DNA from: JANNSX01 sp046348995
Lineage (GTDB): Bacteria; Pseudomonadota; Alphaproteobacteria; Rhizobiales; Hyphomicrobiaceae
NCBI GenBank assembly: GCA_046348995.1
Contig: JAXMDB010000009.1
Location: forward strand, 124,001-188,000
Direction of reading: 5' to 3'
Length of the DNA stretch: 64,000 nt
The notes below the pieces were generated by a model. It was not told where the DNA came from and ran no database searches. It saw only the letters and a program-made list of their open reading frames with translations. Shown here one piece after another: positions 18,001-25,398 of this stretch. The position numbers were made by a program, and so were the translations under genes. Within the stretch, counting starts at the first letter, position 1. Each line of letters begins with the position of its first letter.

Positions 18001-18609
18001 GGCACCGTCATCAGCCGCCGCGAGGACGAGGCGGAGGAGGTCGTGCTGACGGAGCCTGTGAAGACACCGGCGTCGTCTCCGCGCGCATCCGAGCCGACGC
18101 GAGGACACGGCGCACCGCCGCAGGGCGCGATGCGCACCATGCCCAACGGCGCGCCGCCGCAGCCGATGCGGCCAGTCCCCAATGGGCCGCCGTCGATGCG
18201 CGTCGTGCCGCCGGGGGACTCCGGCGGACTGCCCCCCCGCATGCCCGTTCAGCCAAGCTCGATGCCGACCGGCCGCGCGCCTCAGCCGCAGCCTGGCGCG
18301 GGCGTGCCGCCGACGAGCCGGCCGCCGGGCGCGAACCTCGATCGGCGGGCCGATGGACCGCCCGGTCCGTCCGGTGCGCCGACCGATCTCCCACCCGGCT
18401 TGGCGGAGCTGAGACGGCCATCGATCCCCGCCGCTGGTCCGCCGTCGACACCGCTCGCCGCGGCATTGTCCGAGGCTTTGCCCTCGCTCGATCCGGAGCT
18501 CGAGCAACGGATCCGCAGCATCTTCCGGGACACGGCGGTCGGCGGCGGCGAGCCCCCGAGCGACGGTGCCCTGCCGCGCACGGCGTCCGCGAACAAGGAC
18601 AAGAGCTGA
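15034..18609 (+). CDS. 7TM-PAS-GGDEF-EAL cyclic-di-GMP signalling protein with Pro-rich tail
   Basis: The frame is open from 14509, but that part overlaps the GNAT gene. I place the start at the GTG at 15034 (GGGGGA upstream), just before a signal peptide ending SAWA, giving about 1191 residues; the start is uncertain. Order: exported 7TMR-DISM-like beta domain (~37-195), seven membrane helices (~198-410), PAS/PAC (~420-545), GGDEF domain (~555-710), EAL domain (~725-975), then a Pro/Arg-rich disordered tail (~990-1191). The GGDEF motif reads GGDQF (622-626), so cyclase activity is doubtful, and no RxxD inhibition site is seen. The EAL motif (EALMRW, 751) and DDFGTGYSALSYL are intact, so this is probably a c-di-GMP phosphodiesterase controlled by an outside signal. 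Confidence 0.88.
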   Translation: MQARRPGNGLWGRIVLGWRAAALFACLALALLAPSSAWALEPIVIGPDQDRIDITNQGDFYEGRGDRLQVETAPGPNDVAGRMEVKAQTPGTNPGWLVFALRNPSDRAIERWLTAERYTLVGSGLVLPDLDQARVTTVTPSLGFVPEQVPNDQVDLFRITLEPGETVTYVVELASDDIPQLYLWKSSVYEKRLRDRTLFNGIMLGITVVVALFMTAIYAVNHRLIFPVTAMVAWSVLAYLCIDFGFWHKLFQLSPEDNALYRAAAEASIIASLVAFLYTFLRLGSWPGWFRAFFGLWLLAQIGLVLGAALDPKLAATFARGSFVVFGAIGSLLVLFQTLRFNDRGLSLAPAWILFLVWLLGAALAINGKLNNDLAVAALVGGLVLIVLMLSYAATQYAFRMPDHAYAAPGGDPQMRAMAVDAAGAATWEWNSRRDEIATSPLVEEVLGLSPGQLSCRTDDWLAHLNTGDRERFKLMLQSIQERNGGHLQTEFRMRRPDGSDRWFELRAESIVQVDQRSLRCIGLMRDITAAKRAHQNLVHDAVHDYLTGLPNRQLFLDRLGMGLIRARTENGPKPTVVFIDIDRFKNVNNDYGIIAGDSLLKTLARRLQRHLEPQDTLARLGGDQFVMLVSTDKPAQEISMLAERVRRSLRAPIKFQGKDIVLTGSIGHATFAGEAVLDAEELLRQAEQAMYTAKRAGADRVEAYKPGSRPAPTQRVVLESELRRAIERRQIALLYQPIFRLVNQELVGFEALMRWQHPRMGELKPLDFLAVAQEAGLGVELGRSVLDRAVREAARWQKELPRPEEPLFVSVNISSRELFSPDFVQELRNLLGRESVPRGTLKLEVTEQLVMENPEQAAELLEWLQKAGASIAIDDFGTGYSALSYLSRFSFDTIKIDRSFLQDLKSGGEAAVVIRSIVSLAHGLGRTIIAEGVETEDDLAFLKSIGCELGQGFLLSEPLTEKQVSEVLKAMRADEQRGGRGGLIGRMLGTVISRREDEAEEVVLTEPVKTPASSPRASEPTRGHGAPPQGAMRTMPNGAPPQPMRPVPNGPPSMRVVPPGDSGGLPPRMPVQPSSMPTGRAPQPQPGAGVPPTSRPPGANLDRRADGPPGPSGAPTDLPPGLAELRRPSIPAAGPPSTPLAAALSEALPSLDPELEQRIRSIFRDTAVGGGEPPSDGALPRTASANKDKS

Positions 18610-18635
18610 GCGCGTCGCGGCGTGAGGCGCGCCGC

Positions 18636-19247
18636 TCAGGCGTGGCCCGAATCGCTCACGAGATGCGACGGGTGCACACCGATCTTGAGCAACGCCTGCT
18701 CGTACTTCTGATCCAAGTCGAGATCGAACACGATCTCGGGATCGGACGCCACATGCAGCCAGCCGTTGGCTTGGATCTCTCCCTCGAGCTGGCCTGCGGC
18801 CCATCCCGAGTAGCCGAGCGCCAGGATCGCCTGCTTCGGCCCCTTGCCGGTGGCGATGGCGCGCAGAATGTCCATCGTCGCGGTCAGGCACATGTGCTTG
18901 CCGATGCTGAGCGTCGAGTCCTTCACGAAGTAGTCGGACGAATGCAGCACGAAGCCACGGCCGCCATCGACCGGGCCGCCCACATGCACGACCATTCTGT
19001 CGAGTCGCTCTTCGGTCGTCTCGTCGGTTTGCTCGGGCAGGATATCGAGCTGGCCCAGGAGGTCGGCGAAGCCGATATTCTTGGCACGCTGATTGATGAT
19101 CAGGCCCATGGCGCCGTCGCTCGAATGCGCACACATGAAGATGACAGAGCGATGGAAGCGCTTGTCGGTCATCGTCGGCATGGCGATCAGCAGCTGCCCA
19201 TCGAGATACGGGCTGTCGGCGACCTTGGCTAAACGTTTTGTGGGCAT
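18636..19247 (-). CDS. yqgE: YqgE/AlgH family protein
   Basis: A 203-residue member of the UPF0301 (DUF179) family. It is recognised by YLDGQLLIAMPTMTDKRFHR near the N-terminus, VIFMCAHSSDGAMGLIINQR, VHVGGPVDGGRGFVLHS and ALGYSGWAAGQLEGEIQAN. The biochemical role is not settled. It is convergent with the GGDEF-EAL gene, with a 26-base gap, and divergent from the DsbD-N-like gene. Confidence 0.95.
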   Translation of the reverse strand: MPTKRLAKVADSPYLDGQLLIAMPTMTDKRFHRSVIFMCAHSSDGAMGLIINQRAKNIGFADLLGQLDILPEQTDETTEERLDRMVVHVGGPVDGGRGFVLHSSDYFVKDSTLSIGKHMCLTATMDILRAIATGKGPKQAILALGYSGWAAGQLEGEIQANGWLHVASDPEIVFDLDLDQKYEQALLKIGVHPSHLVSDSGHA

Positions 19248-19383
19248 GGGGTGAGACTAACCGCATGATCGGGGCGCTGTGAAGCCCGAGTCTGTTTCTT
19301 GAAGCCGATGCGGCTCACCGAGGATTGACTTCACGCGGCCGTTGGCGTTCGACAACATTGCGTGACGTCAAGAACGGGAGCGG

Positions 19384-20268
19384 ATGCCGATGGCCTCACT
19401 GTCCAACATTGTCAGATCGGCCGGGGCCGGGGTTGTCGCCATGATGCTCGCCATACTAGCGCCGGCACGGCCGGCCCTGGCCGACGCGACGTGGACTGTG
19501 GCCAGCGACTGGGTCAAGCACAACGGCTCGAGCATTCGGCTGATCGGTGCCGAGCTCAAGGACGAGGACGGCAAGGCGCAGCTCGTAGCCGGCATCGAGA
19601 TTACGCTCGACGACGGCTGGAAGACCTATTGGCGGTCGCCGGGCGACTCGGGTGGCATTCCGCCGACGTTCGATTGGGATCAATCGACCGGCATCGCCAA
19701 GGCTCAGCTCCGCTATCCCGCGCCGAGCCGCTACGAGGACCCTGAAGGAGTCTCCGCCGGCTACAAGCATCGCGTCGTGTTTCCGATCGAGATCACAGCT
19801 GAGGCCGGCGCCACGCCCGAGCTCAAGCTCGGCGCGTTCTACGGCATCTGCCGGGAGATCTGCGTGCCAGCGGAAGCGGAGCTGGCACTCGCCCTGAAGC
19901 CAGCCGCCAGCGCCGACCCTGGCGTCGCCAAGGGGCTGGAAGACGCGCTCGCAGCCGTGCCACGGGCGCTCCCGGACGGTGCGCTCCCGTCCATCGAGAA
20001 AGTGACGGCGACGGCCAAGGGGGAGGGGGATCTGCTCTCTGTCGAGGCGCGATTCGATCCGTCGGCCAAGGAGCGCGCTCTCTTCGTCGAATCTTCGGAT
20101 GGGGCCTATTTGCCGATCCCGAGCGCACCCGAGGACCTCGGCGAGGGCAGGGCCCGGTTCGAGGTCAAGCTCAAAGGGCAGGAGATGGCCGCCATCAGGG
20201 GGCAAACGCTCGTCCTGACCCTCGTCAGCGACAAGGGACACGCAGAGGTCAAGCGCAAGGCCGAGTAG
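19384..20268 (+). CDS. Exported protein with DsbD N-terminal-like (DsbC/TlpA-interaction) domain
   Basis: A 294-residue protein with a signal peptide (to about residue 34, ending ALA). An ATG two codons later (19390) has better spacing from GGGAG and may be the real start. The mature part resembles the alpha domain of DsbD: ITLDDGWKTYWRSPGDSGG, PAPSRYEDPEGVSAGYKH, and the cysteine pair in YGICREICVPAEAEL. The DsbD membrane domain and C-terminal thioredoxin domain are absent; the C-terminal half is another beta-rich region. In Rhizobiales such stand-alone proteins are common. A periplasmic thiol-redox role is likely but the partner is unknown. Confidence 0.85.
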   Translation: MPMASLSNIVRSAGAGVVAMMLAILAPARPALADATWTVASDWVKHNGSSIRLIGAELKDEDGKAQLVAGIEITLDDGWKTYWRSPGDSGGIPPTFDWDQSTGIAKAQLRYPAPSRYEDPEGVSAGYKHRVVFPIEITAEAGATPELKLGAFYGICREICVPAEAELALALKPAASADPGVAKGLEDALAAVPRALPDGALPSIEKVTATAKGEGDLLSVEARFDPSAKERALFVESSDGAYLPIPSAPEDLGEGRARFEVKLKGQEMAAIRGQTLVLTLVSDKGHAEVKRKAE

Positions 20269-20273
20269 GGCAA

Positions 20274-20522
20274 TCAGCCGGCGATCTCGGGCGGTCCGGT
20301 GCCGGGTACGCTCGCGTCCTCGCCATCCTCGTCGTCGTCCTCGGCGACCGGGATTACGTAGGCGCCGCCGAGCCAGCGGGCGAGATCGACATCGGCGCAG
20401 CGCTTCGAGCAGAAGGGCCAAACGCCCTCTGCGGCGGGTGCCGAGCAGATCGGGCACGTCCCTCCGCGTTTGGCCGGTGTCGGGTTGGCCGGGCGATCCG
20501 AGATGTCAGTCTGCTTCGCCAT
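20274..20522 (-). CDS. yacG: DNA gyrase inhibitor YacG
   Basis: An 82-residue zinc protein with the YacG core: CPICSAP...WPFCSKRCADVDLARWLGG (four Cys zinc site). In E. coli YacG binds GyrB and blocks DNA binding. The start overlaps the 3' end of the maf gene by about 17 bases, the usual alphaproteobacterial arrangement. An acidic linker DDDEDGED follows the zinc domain. Confidence 0.95.
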   Translation of the reverse strand: MAKQTDISDRPANPTPAKRGGTCPICSAPAAEGVWPFCSKRCADVDLARWLGGAYVIPVAEDDDEDGEDASVPGTGPPEIAG

Positions 20523-21186
20523 CGCCGAGCTTCAGCCAGTTGAAATAGATCGGCATGCCTTGGTCGGCGAGCAGGCTCACCGTCTCGAACAAGGGCAGGC
20601 CGACGACATTCGTGTACGAGCCGGTGATCTTCTGCACGAACGATGCGGCGACGCCCTGGATGGCATAGCCGCCGGCCTTGCCGCGCCACTCGCGCGAGGC
20701 GACATACGCATCGATCTCCTCGCGCGACAGGTGCTTGAAACGCACGCGCGTGGTGACCAGTTTCTTCCGCACCGTGCCGTCGGGCAGAATGATGTGCACG
20801 GCGGTATGCACCTTGTGCTGTCGGCCCGAGAGCAGCCGCAGCATGGCGACCGCCTCCTCGACGAACTGCGGCTTGACCAGAATGCGCCGCCCATAGGCGA
20901 CGACAGTGTCGGCAGCCAGGATGAAGGCATCCGCGAGCTCGGGGTGATTCTCGATCTGCTTCTTGGCGGTCTCGGCCTTCTCGCGGGCGACGCGCTTGGC
21001 GTAGGCGTCGGGCCTCTCGCCCTTCTCCGGCGTCTCGTCGATCGAGGCGGGGCGCATGGCATCGGGCTCGATGCCGACCTGAGCCAGCAATGCAAGCCGC
21101 CGCGGGCTCGCACTGGCGAGCACGAGCTTGGGCTTCAAGGCCGCACGGCGGCCGACAGGCTTCGTCCGGGCACGCCGCTGCCTCAA
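20506..21186 (-). CDS. maf: Maf-family nucleotide pyrophosphatase
   Basis: Maf proteins hydrolyse non-canonical or modified nucleoside triphosphates. Family motifs are KLVLASASPRRLALLAQ, the catalytic region AADTVVAYGRRILVKP, and YAIQGVAASFVQKITGSY. The frame is open up to an ATG inside infA at 21249, but the TTG at 21186 has GGGAGG 9 bases upstream and lies after the infA stop, so I take it as the start (226 residues, close to the family's usual 200-210). It is followed by yacG with an overlap. Confidence 0.94.
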   Translation of the reverse strand: MRQRRARTKPVGRRAALKPKLVLASASPRRLALLAQVGIEPDAMRPASIDETPEKGERPDAYAKRVAREKAETAKKQIENHPELADAFILAADTVVAYGRRILVKPQFVEEAVAMLRLLSGRQHKVHTAVHIILPDGTVRKKLVTTRVRFKHLSREEIDAYVASREWRGKAGGYAIQGVAASFVQKITGSYTNVVGLPLFETVSLLADQGMPIYFNWLKLGDGEAD

Positions 21187-21208
21187 TGAGGCGAGCCTCC
21201 CGAACGGC

Positions 21209-21427
21209 CTATTTGAAGCGGTAGGTGATCCGTCCTTTGGTAAGGTCATACGGGGTCATCTCGACCTGAACCTTGTCGCCGACGAGCACGCGGATACGGT
21301 TCTTGCGCATCTTGCCCGCTGTGTGGGCAATGATCTCGTGCCCGTTCTCGAGCTTGACGCGAAAGGTCGCGTTGGGCAGCAGCTCGGAGACGACGCCCGG
21401 AAACTCAAGAAGCTCTTCTTTCGCCAT
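21209..21427 (-). CDS. infA: Translation initiation factor IF-1
   Basis: A 72-residue OB-fold protein that binds the ribosomal A site during initiation. The sequence MAKEELLEFPGVVSELLPNA, then ENGHEIIAHTAGKMRKNRIR and GRITYRFK, is the standard alphaproteobacterial form at full length. It lies between the LMW phosphatase gene and maf. Confidence 0.99.
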   Translation of the reverse strand: MAKEELLEFPGVVSELLPNATFRVKLENGHEIIAHTAGKMRKNRIRVLVGDKVQVEMTPYDLTKGRITYRFK

Positions 21428-21525
21428 GAACCCTCACAGGTGGAACCGGGCCGGAGAATGGGCGGCCGGCTCCGCAAAATCAAGCCGCGCCATGACGATT
21501 TCGCCTATTGTCACGGGCCATTCCG

Positions 21526-21984
21526 TCACACGCTCGGGCCGCCGGCCAAACCGAAGCGGCGGCGGATGCGCTGAAAAAGCTGGTCGCGGAGCGCGCGATA
21601 GGCGTCGAGCACCTGGGCGCGCGAGCCTTGCGTCAGGCTCGGGTCGATGGTCGGCCAGTACTCGACCTCGACCGCCATGGTGCGGGTCAGCTCGAGCGCC
21701 TGGTGATGGGCTTCCGGCGACAGCGAGACGATGACGTCGAAGGATGTGTCGTTCAGATCGCGAATGGCTAGCGGCGTATGCGTGCTGACGTCGATGCCGA
21801 TCTCCTCCATGACTTCCGCGATGAAGGGATCGGGCTCTCCTGCCCGGACGCCAGCCGAGGTGACATAGACGCGATGCCCGGCCAGGTGTGCGAGAATGGC
21901 CGCGGCCATGGGCGAGCGAATGGCGTTCATGGTGCAGGCGAAGAGCACGGCGCCTGGCAGCTCCTGCGCCTCCCCCTCCGCCAT
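21526..21984 (-). CDS. Low-molecular-weight phosphatase family protein
   Basis: A 152-residue protein of the LMW tyrosine phosphatase/arsenate reductase fold. The P-loop CTMNAIRS (C-x5-R-S) and the late aspartate in WPTIDPS are both present, so it should be active. The ATG at 21984 (AAGGGGGAC upstream) is preferred over the TTG at 22026, which would overlap the preceding gene. It sits between UPF0262 and infA as in other Rhizobiales. The physiological substrate is unknown. Confidence 0.92.
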   Translation of the reverse strand: MAEGEAQELPGAVLFACTMNAIRSPMAAAILAHLAGHRVYVTSAGVRAGEPDPFIAEVMEEIGIDVSTHTPLAIRDLNDTSFDVIVSLSPEAHHQALELTRTMAVEVEYWPTIDPSLTQGSRAQVLDAYRALRDQLFQRIRRRFGLAGGPSV

Positions 21985-22013
21985 GCCTAGTCCCCCTTGC
22001 GTGCCACCGGGCG

Positions 22014-22505
22014 TCAGCCCTTCCAATGCAGCGCGCAGATGAGCGTAAACAGCCGTCGTGCAGTGGCGAAATCGACGGCGATCTTGCCCTTGAGGCGCTC
22101 CTGCAGGAGCTTGCTGCCTTCGTCGTGCAGTCCGCGGCGGCCCATGTCGATGGCCTCGATGCGGCTGACGGGGGCGGTCTTGATGGCCTGGAAGTAGGAT
22201 TCGCAGATGAAGAAGTAGTCCTTGACGATGCGCCGGAACGGCGACAGCGACAGAAGATGAGTCGCGATCCCCGGCTGCTCCTCGGTGCCGACGCTGAAGA
22301 CGAGACGATCCTCGGCCATCGACAGATGCAGCGTGTAGGGCCCGCCGTCGCGACCTTCGAGCATGAAGCTGTTCGCCTCGAGCAGATCGTAGATCGCAAC
22401 CTCGCGCTCGTGCTCGATGTCGACGCTGCCGCGGCCGAGCGAGGCGTCATCGATCTTGATGTCGATCAGACGCGCCGCTGAAAGGGGGGGTGCCTCGTCG
22501 CTCAT
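22014..22505 (-). CDS. UPF0262 family protein
   Basis: A 163-residue conserved alphaproteobacterial protein. It is recognised by RLIDIKIDDASLGR, the stretch VAIYDLLEANSF, the central FRRIVKDYFFICESYFQAIK and AIDMGRRGLHDEGS. There is no catalytic motif and no membrane span. It starts 9 bases after the DUF2948 stop, so the two are in one operon. The function is unknown. Confidence 0.94.
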   Translation of the reverse strand: MSDEAPPLSAARLIDIKIDDASLGRGSVDIEHEREVAIYDLLEANSFMLEGRDGGPYTLHLSMAEDRLVFSVGTEEQPGIATHLLSLSPFRRIVKDYFFICESYFQAIKTAPVSRIEAIDMGRRGLHDEGSKLLQERLKGKIAVDFATARRLFTLICALHWKG

Positions 22506-22514
22506 CGCGGAGGG

Positions 22515-22985
22515 TCAATTCCGGCTCGACGCATCGTCGGCCGGATGTGTGGGCTGCTTGCGGGTCCGCCAGGTGGGGCCCAGGTCCTTGAGCTCCGCCT
22601 CGATGCATTCGACCTCGAGCTGGATCGCAGCCCCACCGGCGAATACGAGCGTCACTTGGCCGGCCGGCGCCTCGCCGCCTTCGAACTGGATGGCGAGAAG
22701 CTCGAGCACGTCGCGCTTGGCCTCGAGGCGGATGCCGTGCACGCGCGCCTTCGAAACCCGCTCGAAGCGCAGTGCCGTTTGCCGCCGCTCGTTCGAGCGC
22801 ACCGTGCCGTTCCCGAGAGCCTTCTCCCAGTCGAAGCGGTGCAGCAGCGCGACGAACCGCTTCTCCTTGGGCAAATAGGCCAGATCGCCGACCTTGGCCA
22901 CGGCGTCCTGGGTATGGGCCGAGATGATGTCGAGATCGTCCTTGTCCAGGGCGATGAGCTTCAGGAGTTTGGCCGGATCTGACAT
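22515..22985 (-). CDS. DUF2948 family protein
   Basis: A 156-residue protein starting MSDPAKLLKLIALDKDDLDI, the typical DUF2948 opening, with AYLPKEKRFVALLHRFDWE and RRQTALRFERVSKARVHGI in the middle. The start at 22985 is chosen by family resemblance; the frame is open upstream but overlaps the divergent gene's leader. In many Rhizobiales this gene is followed by hisD, but here it is directly followed by UPF0262. The function is unknown. Confidence 0.92.
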   Translation of the reverse strand: MSDPAKLLKLIALDKDDLDIISAHTQDAVAKVGDLAYLPKEKRFVALLHRFDWEKALGNGTVRSNERRQTALRFERVSKARVHGIRLEAKRDVLELLAIQFEGGEAPAGQVTLVFAGGAAIQLEVECIEAELKDLGPTWRTRKQPTHPADDASSRN

Positions 22986-23135
22986 AAGGGTTTGCAGCGC
23001 CTGCTTAAGAATGCCTTCGGGGCCCGTCCCCTGATACTGGCTCGGACCTTGCGGCGCAACCATTCTTGCCCCTTTCGGTTGCCATCCTTCGGACTTACCC
23101 GCACTGTTGCCTCCGTTCCCGGAGGACCCCACCAC

Positions 23136-23762
23136 ATGCAAGCGACCCTGAGAGTGATCGTTCTGGCCGGCCTGATCCTCGGCGCGGCGGCGGCTGCGGC
23201 AGACGAGGGGACCAAGAACTTCGTGCTCTCGATCGACGGCCAGGAGGTCGGCATCGATCTGGGAGAGAGCATCGAGGTGACCGGCACGAGCGGGCAGAAG
23301 ATGAAGGTGAGCCTGAAGCGTGCCGAGCAGGTCACCTTCCACGGGGCCATGTTGAGCTTCACCCACCGGGGCGACCTGACGGTGTCCTCGACGACGCTCG
23401 ACAAGGACATCACCCAGCACCTGCTCGCCTCGGCCAACGGGACGGTGATCATCGTCCAAGAATATACCGGGCTCGATCCGACCTCGCTGTTGGAGCTGAT
23501 GCTGACGACCATCACCGAGGAGCCGGTTGCGGCGGGCGGCAAGCTCACGAAAGTGGCGACCGAGCGAGACGTCTCAGGACGCAAGATCAAAGGCCTCAAG
23601 GGCGAGGTCGTCAGCGGCAGCGACAAGACCCACGTCGAGGCGTACACGTTGGGCACGACGGGCAAGGGGCTCGTCATCATCACCCAGCTGTCCGACGACA
23701 ATCGCGACGTCGATCAGGCGCTGCTGGACGGGTTCTGGAAGAGCTTGCAGATCAAGCTTTAG
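23136..23762 (+). CDS. Exported protein of unknown function
   Basis: A 208-residue protein whose ATG at 23136 has GGAGGA 9 bases upstream. It begins with a signal peptide (cleavage near AAAADE). The mature part is beta-rich with NFVLSIDGQEVGIDLGE and VTGTSGQKMKVSLKRAEQ, and has no cysteines, so a soluble periplasmic protein is likely. I do not recognise a family. Its 3' end overlaps the convergent NCS1 permease gene by 11 bases. It is divergent from the DUF2948 gene. Confidence 0.8.
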   Translation: MQATLRVIVLAGLILGAAAAAADEGTKNFVLSIDGQEVGIDLGESIEVTGTSGQKMKVSLKRAEQVTFHGAMLSFTHRGDLTVSSTTLDKDITQHLLASANGTVIIVQEYTGLDPTSLLELMLTTITEEPVAAGGKLTKVATERDVSGRKIKGLKGEVVSGSDKTHVEAYTLGTTGKGLVIITQLSDDNRDVDQALLDGFWKSLQIKL

Positions 23763-25155
23763 GTCGATCGGGGCCGGGATAGTCGCCGAGCCCGGCCGGC
23801 CGGACGAGGAGCCATGTCAGCGATGCGTGGACGAGGCCTGCGACGGCGACGGCAGGCAGGCTCGCGGTGGTCCAAACGAACATGGGTGCCGTGGCGAAGG
23901 TCAGCGGGTTCAGGATCGCCAGATAGGCGCCGCAGCCCGCCGCGAGCGCCAAAGCGGCCGCCGGATTGAGCCCGTGCCAGAAATGGTAGGGCGTGCCTGA
24001 CCCCCGATCATAGATCCCCGTCAGCGACAAGCGCTGCCGCCGCAACAGCAGATAGTCGGCGATTTGGACGCCGCAGATCGGGCCGAAGGCGAGACCGATG
24101 AAGGCGAGGAAGGTCGTGAAGTGGGCTTTGACGGCATCGGCAAACGTGGTGCTGAGGATCAGGAGGGGAATGAGGCTCGCCAAGATCAACGCATTCCAGC
24201 CGATGCGCCCGACGCCAGGCACCTGCTTCAACCCAAGCGCCGCCGCATAGGCGCCGGCGAGCACGGTGCCGAAGTTGGAGAGCGCGACCAGGGTCAATGC
24301 GATCGCGCCGTAGGCCGGTCCGCCGAAGGTCGCAAGCCAGCCCGACGCATCCGTCGTCCCTAGCGCGAGCTGCGAGGCGAGCCCGATGATGCTGAGGAGC
24401 GGCAGCGTCAGGCCCAAGCCCAGCATCGAGGGCAGGATGGCGCGCGAGGGGCGGTCGGTGTGGCGCACGATGGCGCCGAGATAGGCCCACCACGAGAGAC
24501 TGGTCGCGATGGAGATCTCGATGCCCACGGCATAGTTCCACCAGAGATCGGGCGAAGCGAGGATCGGCTTCGCCTTGGCGATGGCTTCGCTGTGCTCGCC
24601 GACGAGCAGCCAGATCAGCCACACGCCGACACCGGCAATGAGAAGCACGAGCGACCGGCAGACCCGCTCGATGCCAGCGGCACCGAAGCGCAGCACCGGA
24701 TAGCAGAGGACGCAAGCAAGCGCGGTCGCGATCGGGACGATGGCGGCTCCCGTCGCGGTGCGGAGGCCCGCAAGCTCGGCGAGCTTGGCGATGTTGTCCC
24801 CGAAGAAGACGAGCAGGGTCGCGTTCCAGCCGAGTATAGACAGGTACTGCGGGATGATGACGAGCACGACACCTCGGGTGCCGAATTGCGGCACCGCGCC
24901 CGCGACAGAGTCGATGCCGTATCGCGTCGCCATCGGCACGACGGCCAGCGTCACGATCCCCATGCCGATCAGGCCGCCGGCAAGCATGGCGGCTGTCCCC
25001 ATCGGCAGGTCGAGATACAACCCGATCGCCCCACCGATGATGAAGAACCAGGGCGCGGCCGCCGTGACGGTCAGAACGATCAGCAGGCGAGCTCCCGACC
25101 AGCCCCGCTCGGAGGGAAGCAGCGGCCAGCTCGCATCGGGCAAGCCTGCCGTCAC
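23752..25155 (-). CDS. NCS1-family (cytosine/purine permease-like) transporter
   Basis: A membrane transporter of about 467 residues and 12 helices, resembling the nucleobase-cation-symport-1 family. Indicators are PWFFIIGGAIGLYLDLP, GVVLVIIPQYLSILGWNA and the late GPICGVQIADYLLLRRQRLS. The GTG at 25155 overlaps the stop of a 53-residue upstream ORF (GTGA) and is taken as the start; the frame is open further up but in non-family sequence. The substrate cannot be told from sequence. It overlaps the 3' end of a convergent exported-protein gene. Confidence 0.85.
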   Translation of the reverse strand: MTAGLPDASWPLLPSERGWSGARLLIVLTVTAAAPWFFIIGGAIGLYLDLPMGTAAMLAGGLIGMGIVTLAVVPMATRYGIDSVAGAVPQFGTRGVVLVIIPQYLSILGWNATLLVFFGDNIAKLAELAGLRTATGAAIVPIATALACVLCYPVLRFGAAGIERVCRSLVLLIAGVGVWLIWLLVGEHSEAIAKAKPILASPDLWWNYAVGIEISIATSLSWWAYLGAIVRHTDRPSRAILPSMLGLGLTLPLLSIIGLASQLALGTTDASGWLATFGGPAYGAIALTLVALSNFGTVLAGAYAAALGLKQVPGVGRIGWNALILASLIPLLILSTTFADAVKAHFTTFLAFIGLAFGPICGVQIADYLLLRRQRLSLTGIYDRGSGTPYHFWHGLNPAAALALAAGCGAYLAILNPLTFATAPMFVWTTASLPAVAVAGLVHASLTWLLVRPAGLGDYPGPDRPKA

Positions 25156-25313
25156 GATAAGCCCCAGCCGACAAGCAGAATCACGACAGGTGCCGCGATC
25201 GCCGTTGCTGCGAGCACAAGCCAGTCGCGCCGATCCGGGGGGCGATCGGACGTTGCGGCGTGCGCGGCCTCGACAAGGCGTATTTTGAGCGCGTCGGGTA
25301 GACTGTCGGTCAT
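25152..25313 (-). CDS. 53-residue single-helix membrane protein coupled to the NCS1 permease
   Basis: A small ORF starting at ATG 25313: MTDSLPDALKIRLVEAAHAA, then a DRRDW segment and one membrane helix (about residues 31-52) ending VGWGLS. The stop TGA is shared with the GTG start of the permease (4-base overlap), a sign of translational coupling. It has no match I recognise; an accessory subunit or regulator of the transporter is an inference from context. Confidence 0.65.
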   Translation of the reverse strand: MTDSLPDALKIRLVEAAHAATSDRPPDRRDWLVLAATAIAAPVVILLVGWGLS

Positions 25314-25398
25314 GGTCCCCGGCCTCGAACCGTCGTTTCGGGCGAGACATTGCGCTCAGCTCACGTCATACGCAACGAGCACCGTGCGGAAGCCGGCG

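Noticed and set aside
18061..18609. Repeat-like Pro/Gly tail of the GGDEF-EAL gene as a separate gene or repeat
   Set aside because: It is in frame with the EAL domain and lacks a start signal; it is best read as a disordered tail.
21187..21249. Maf start at the upstream ATG inside infA
   Set aside because: It lies in the infA coding end and has no ribosome site; the TTG at 21186 with GGGAGG is better.
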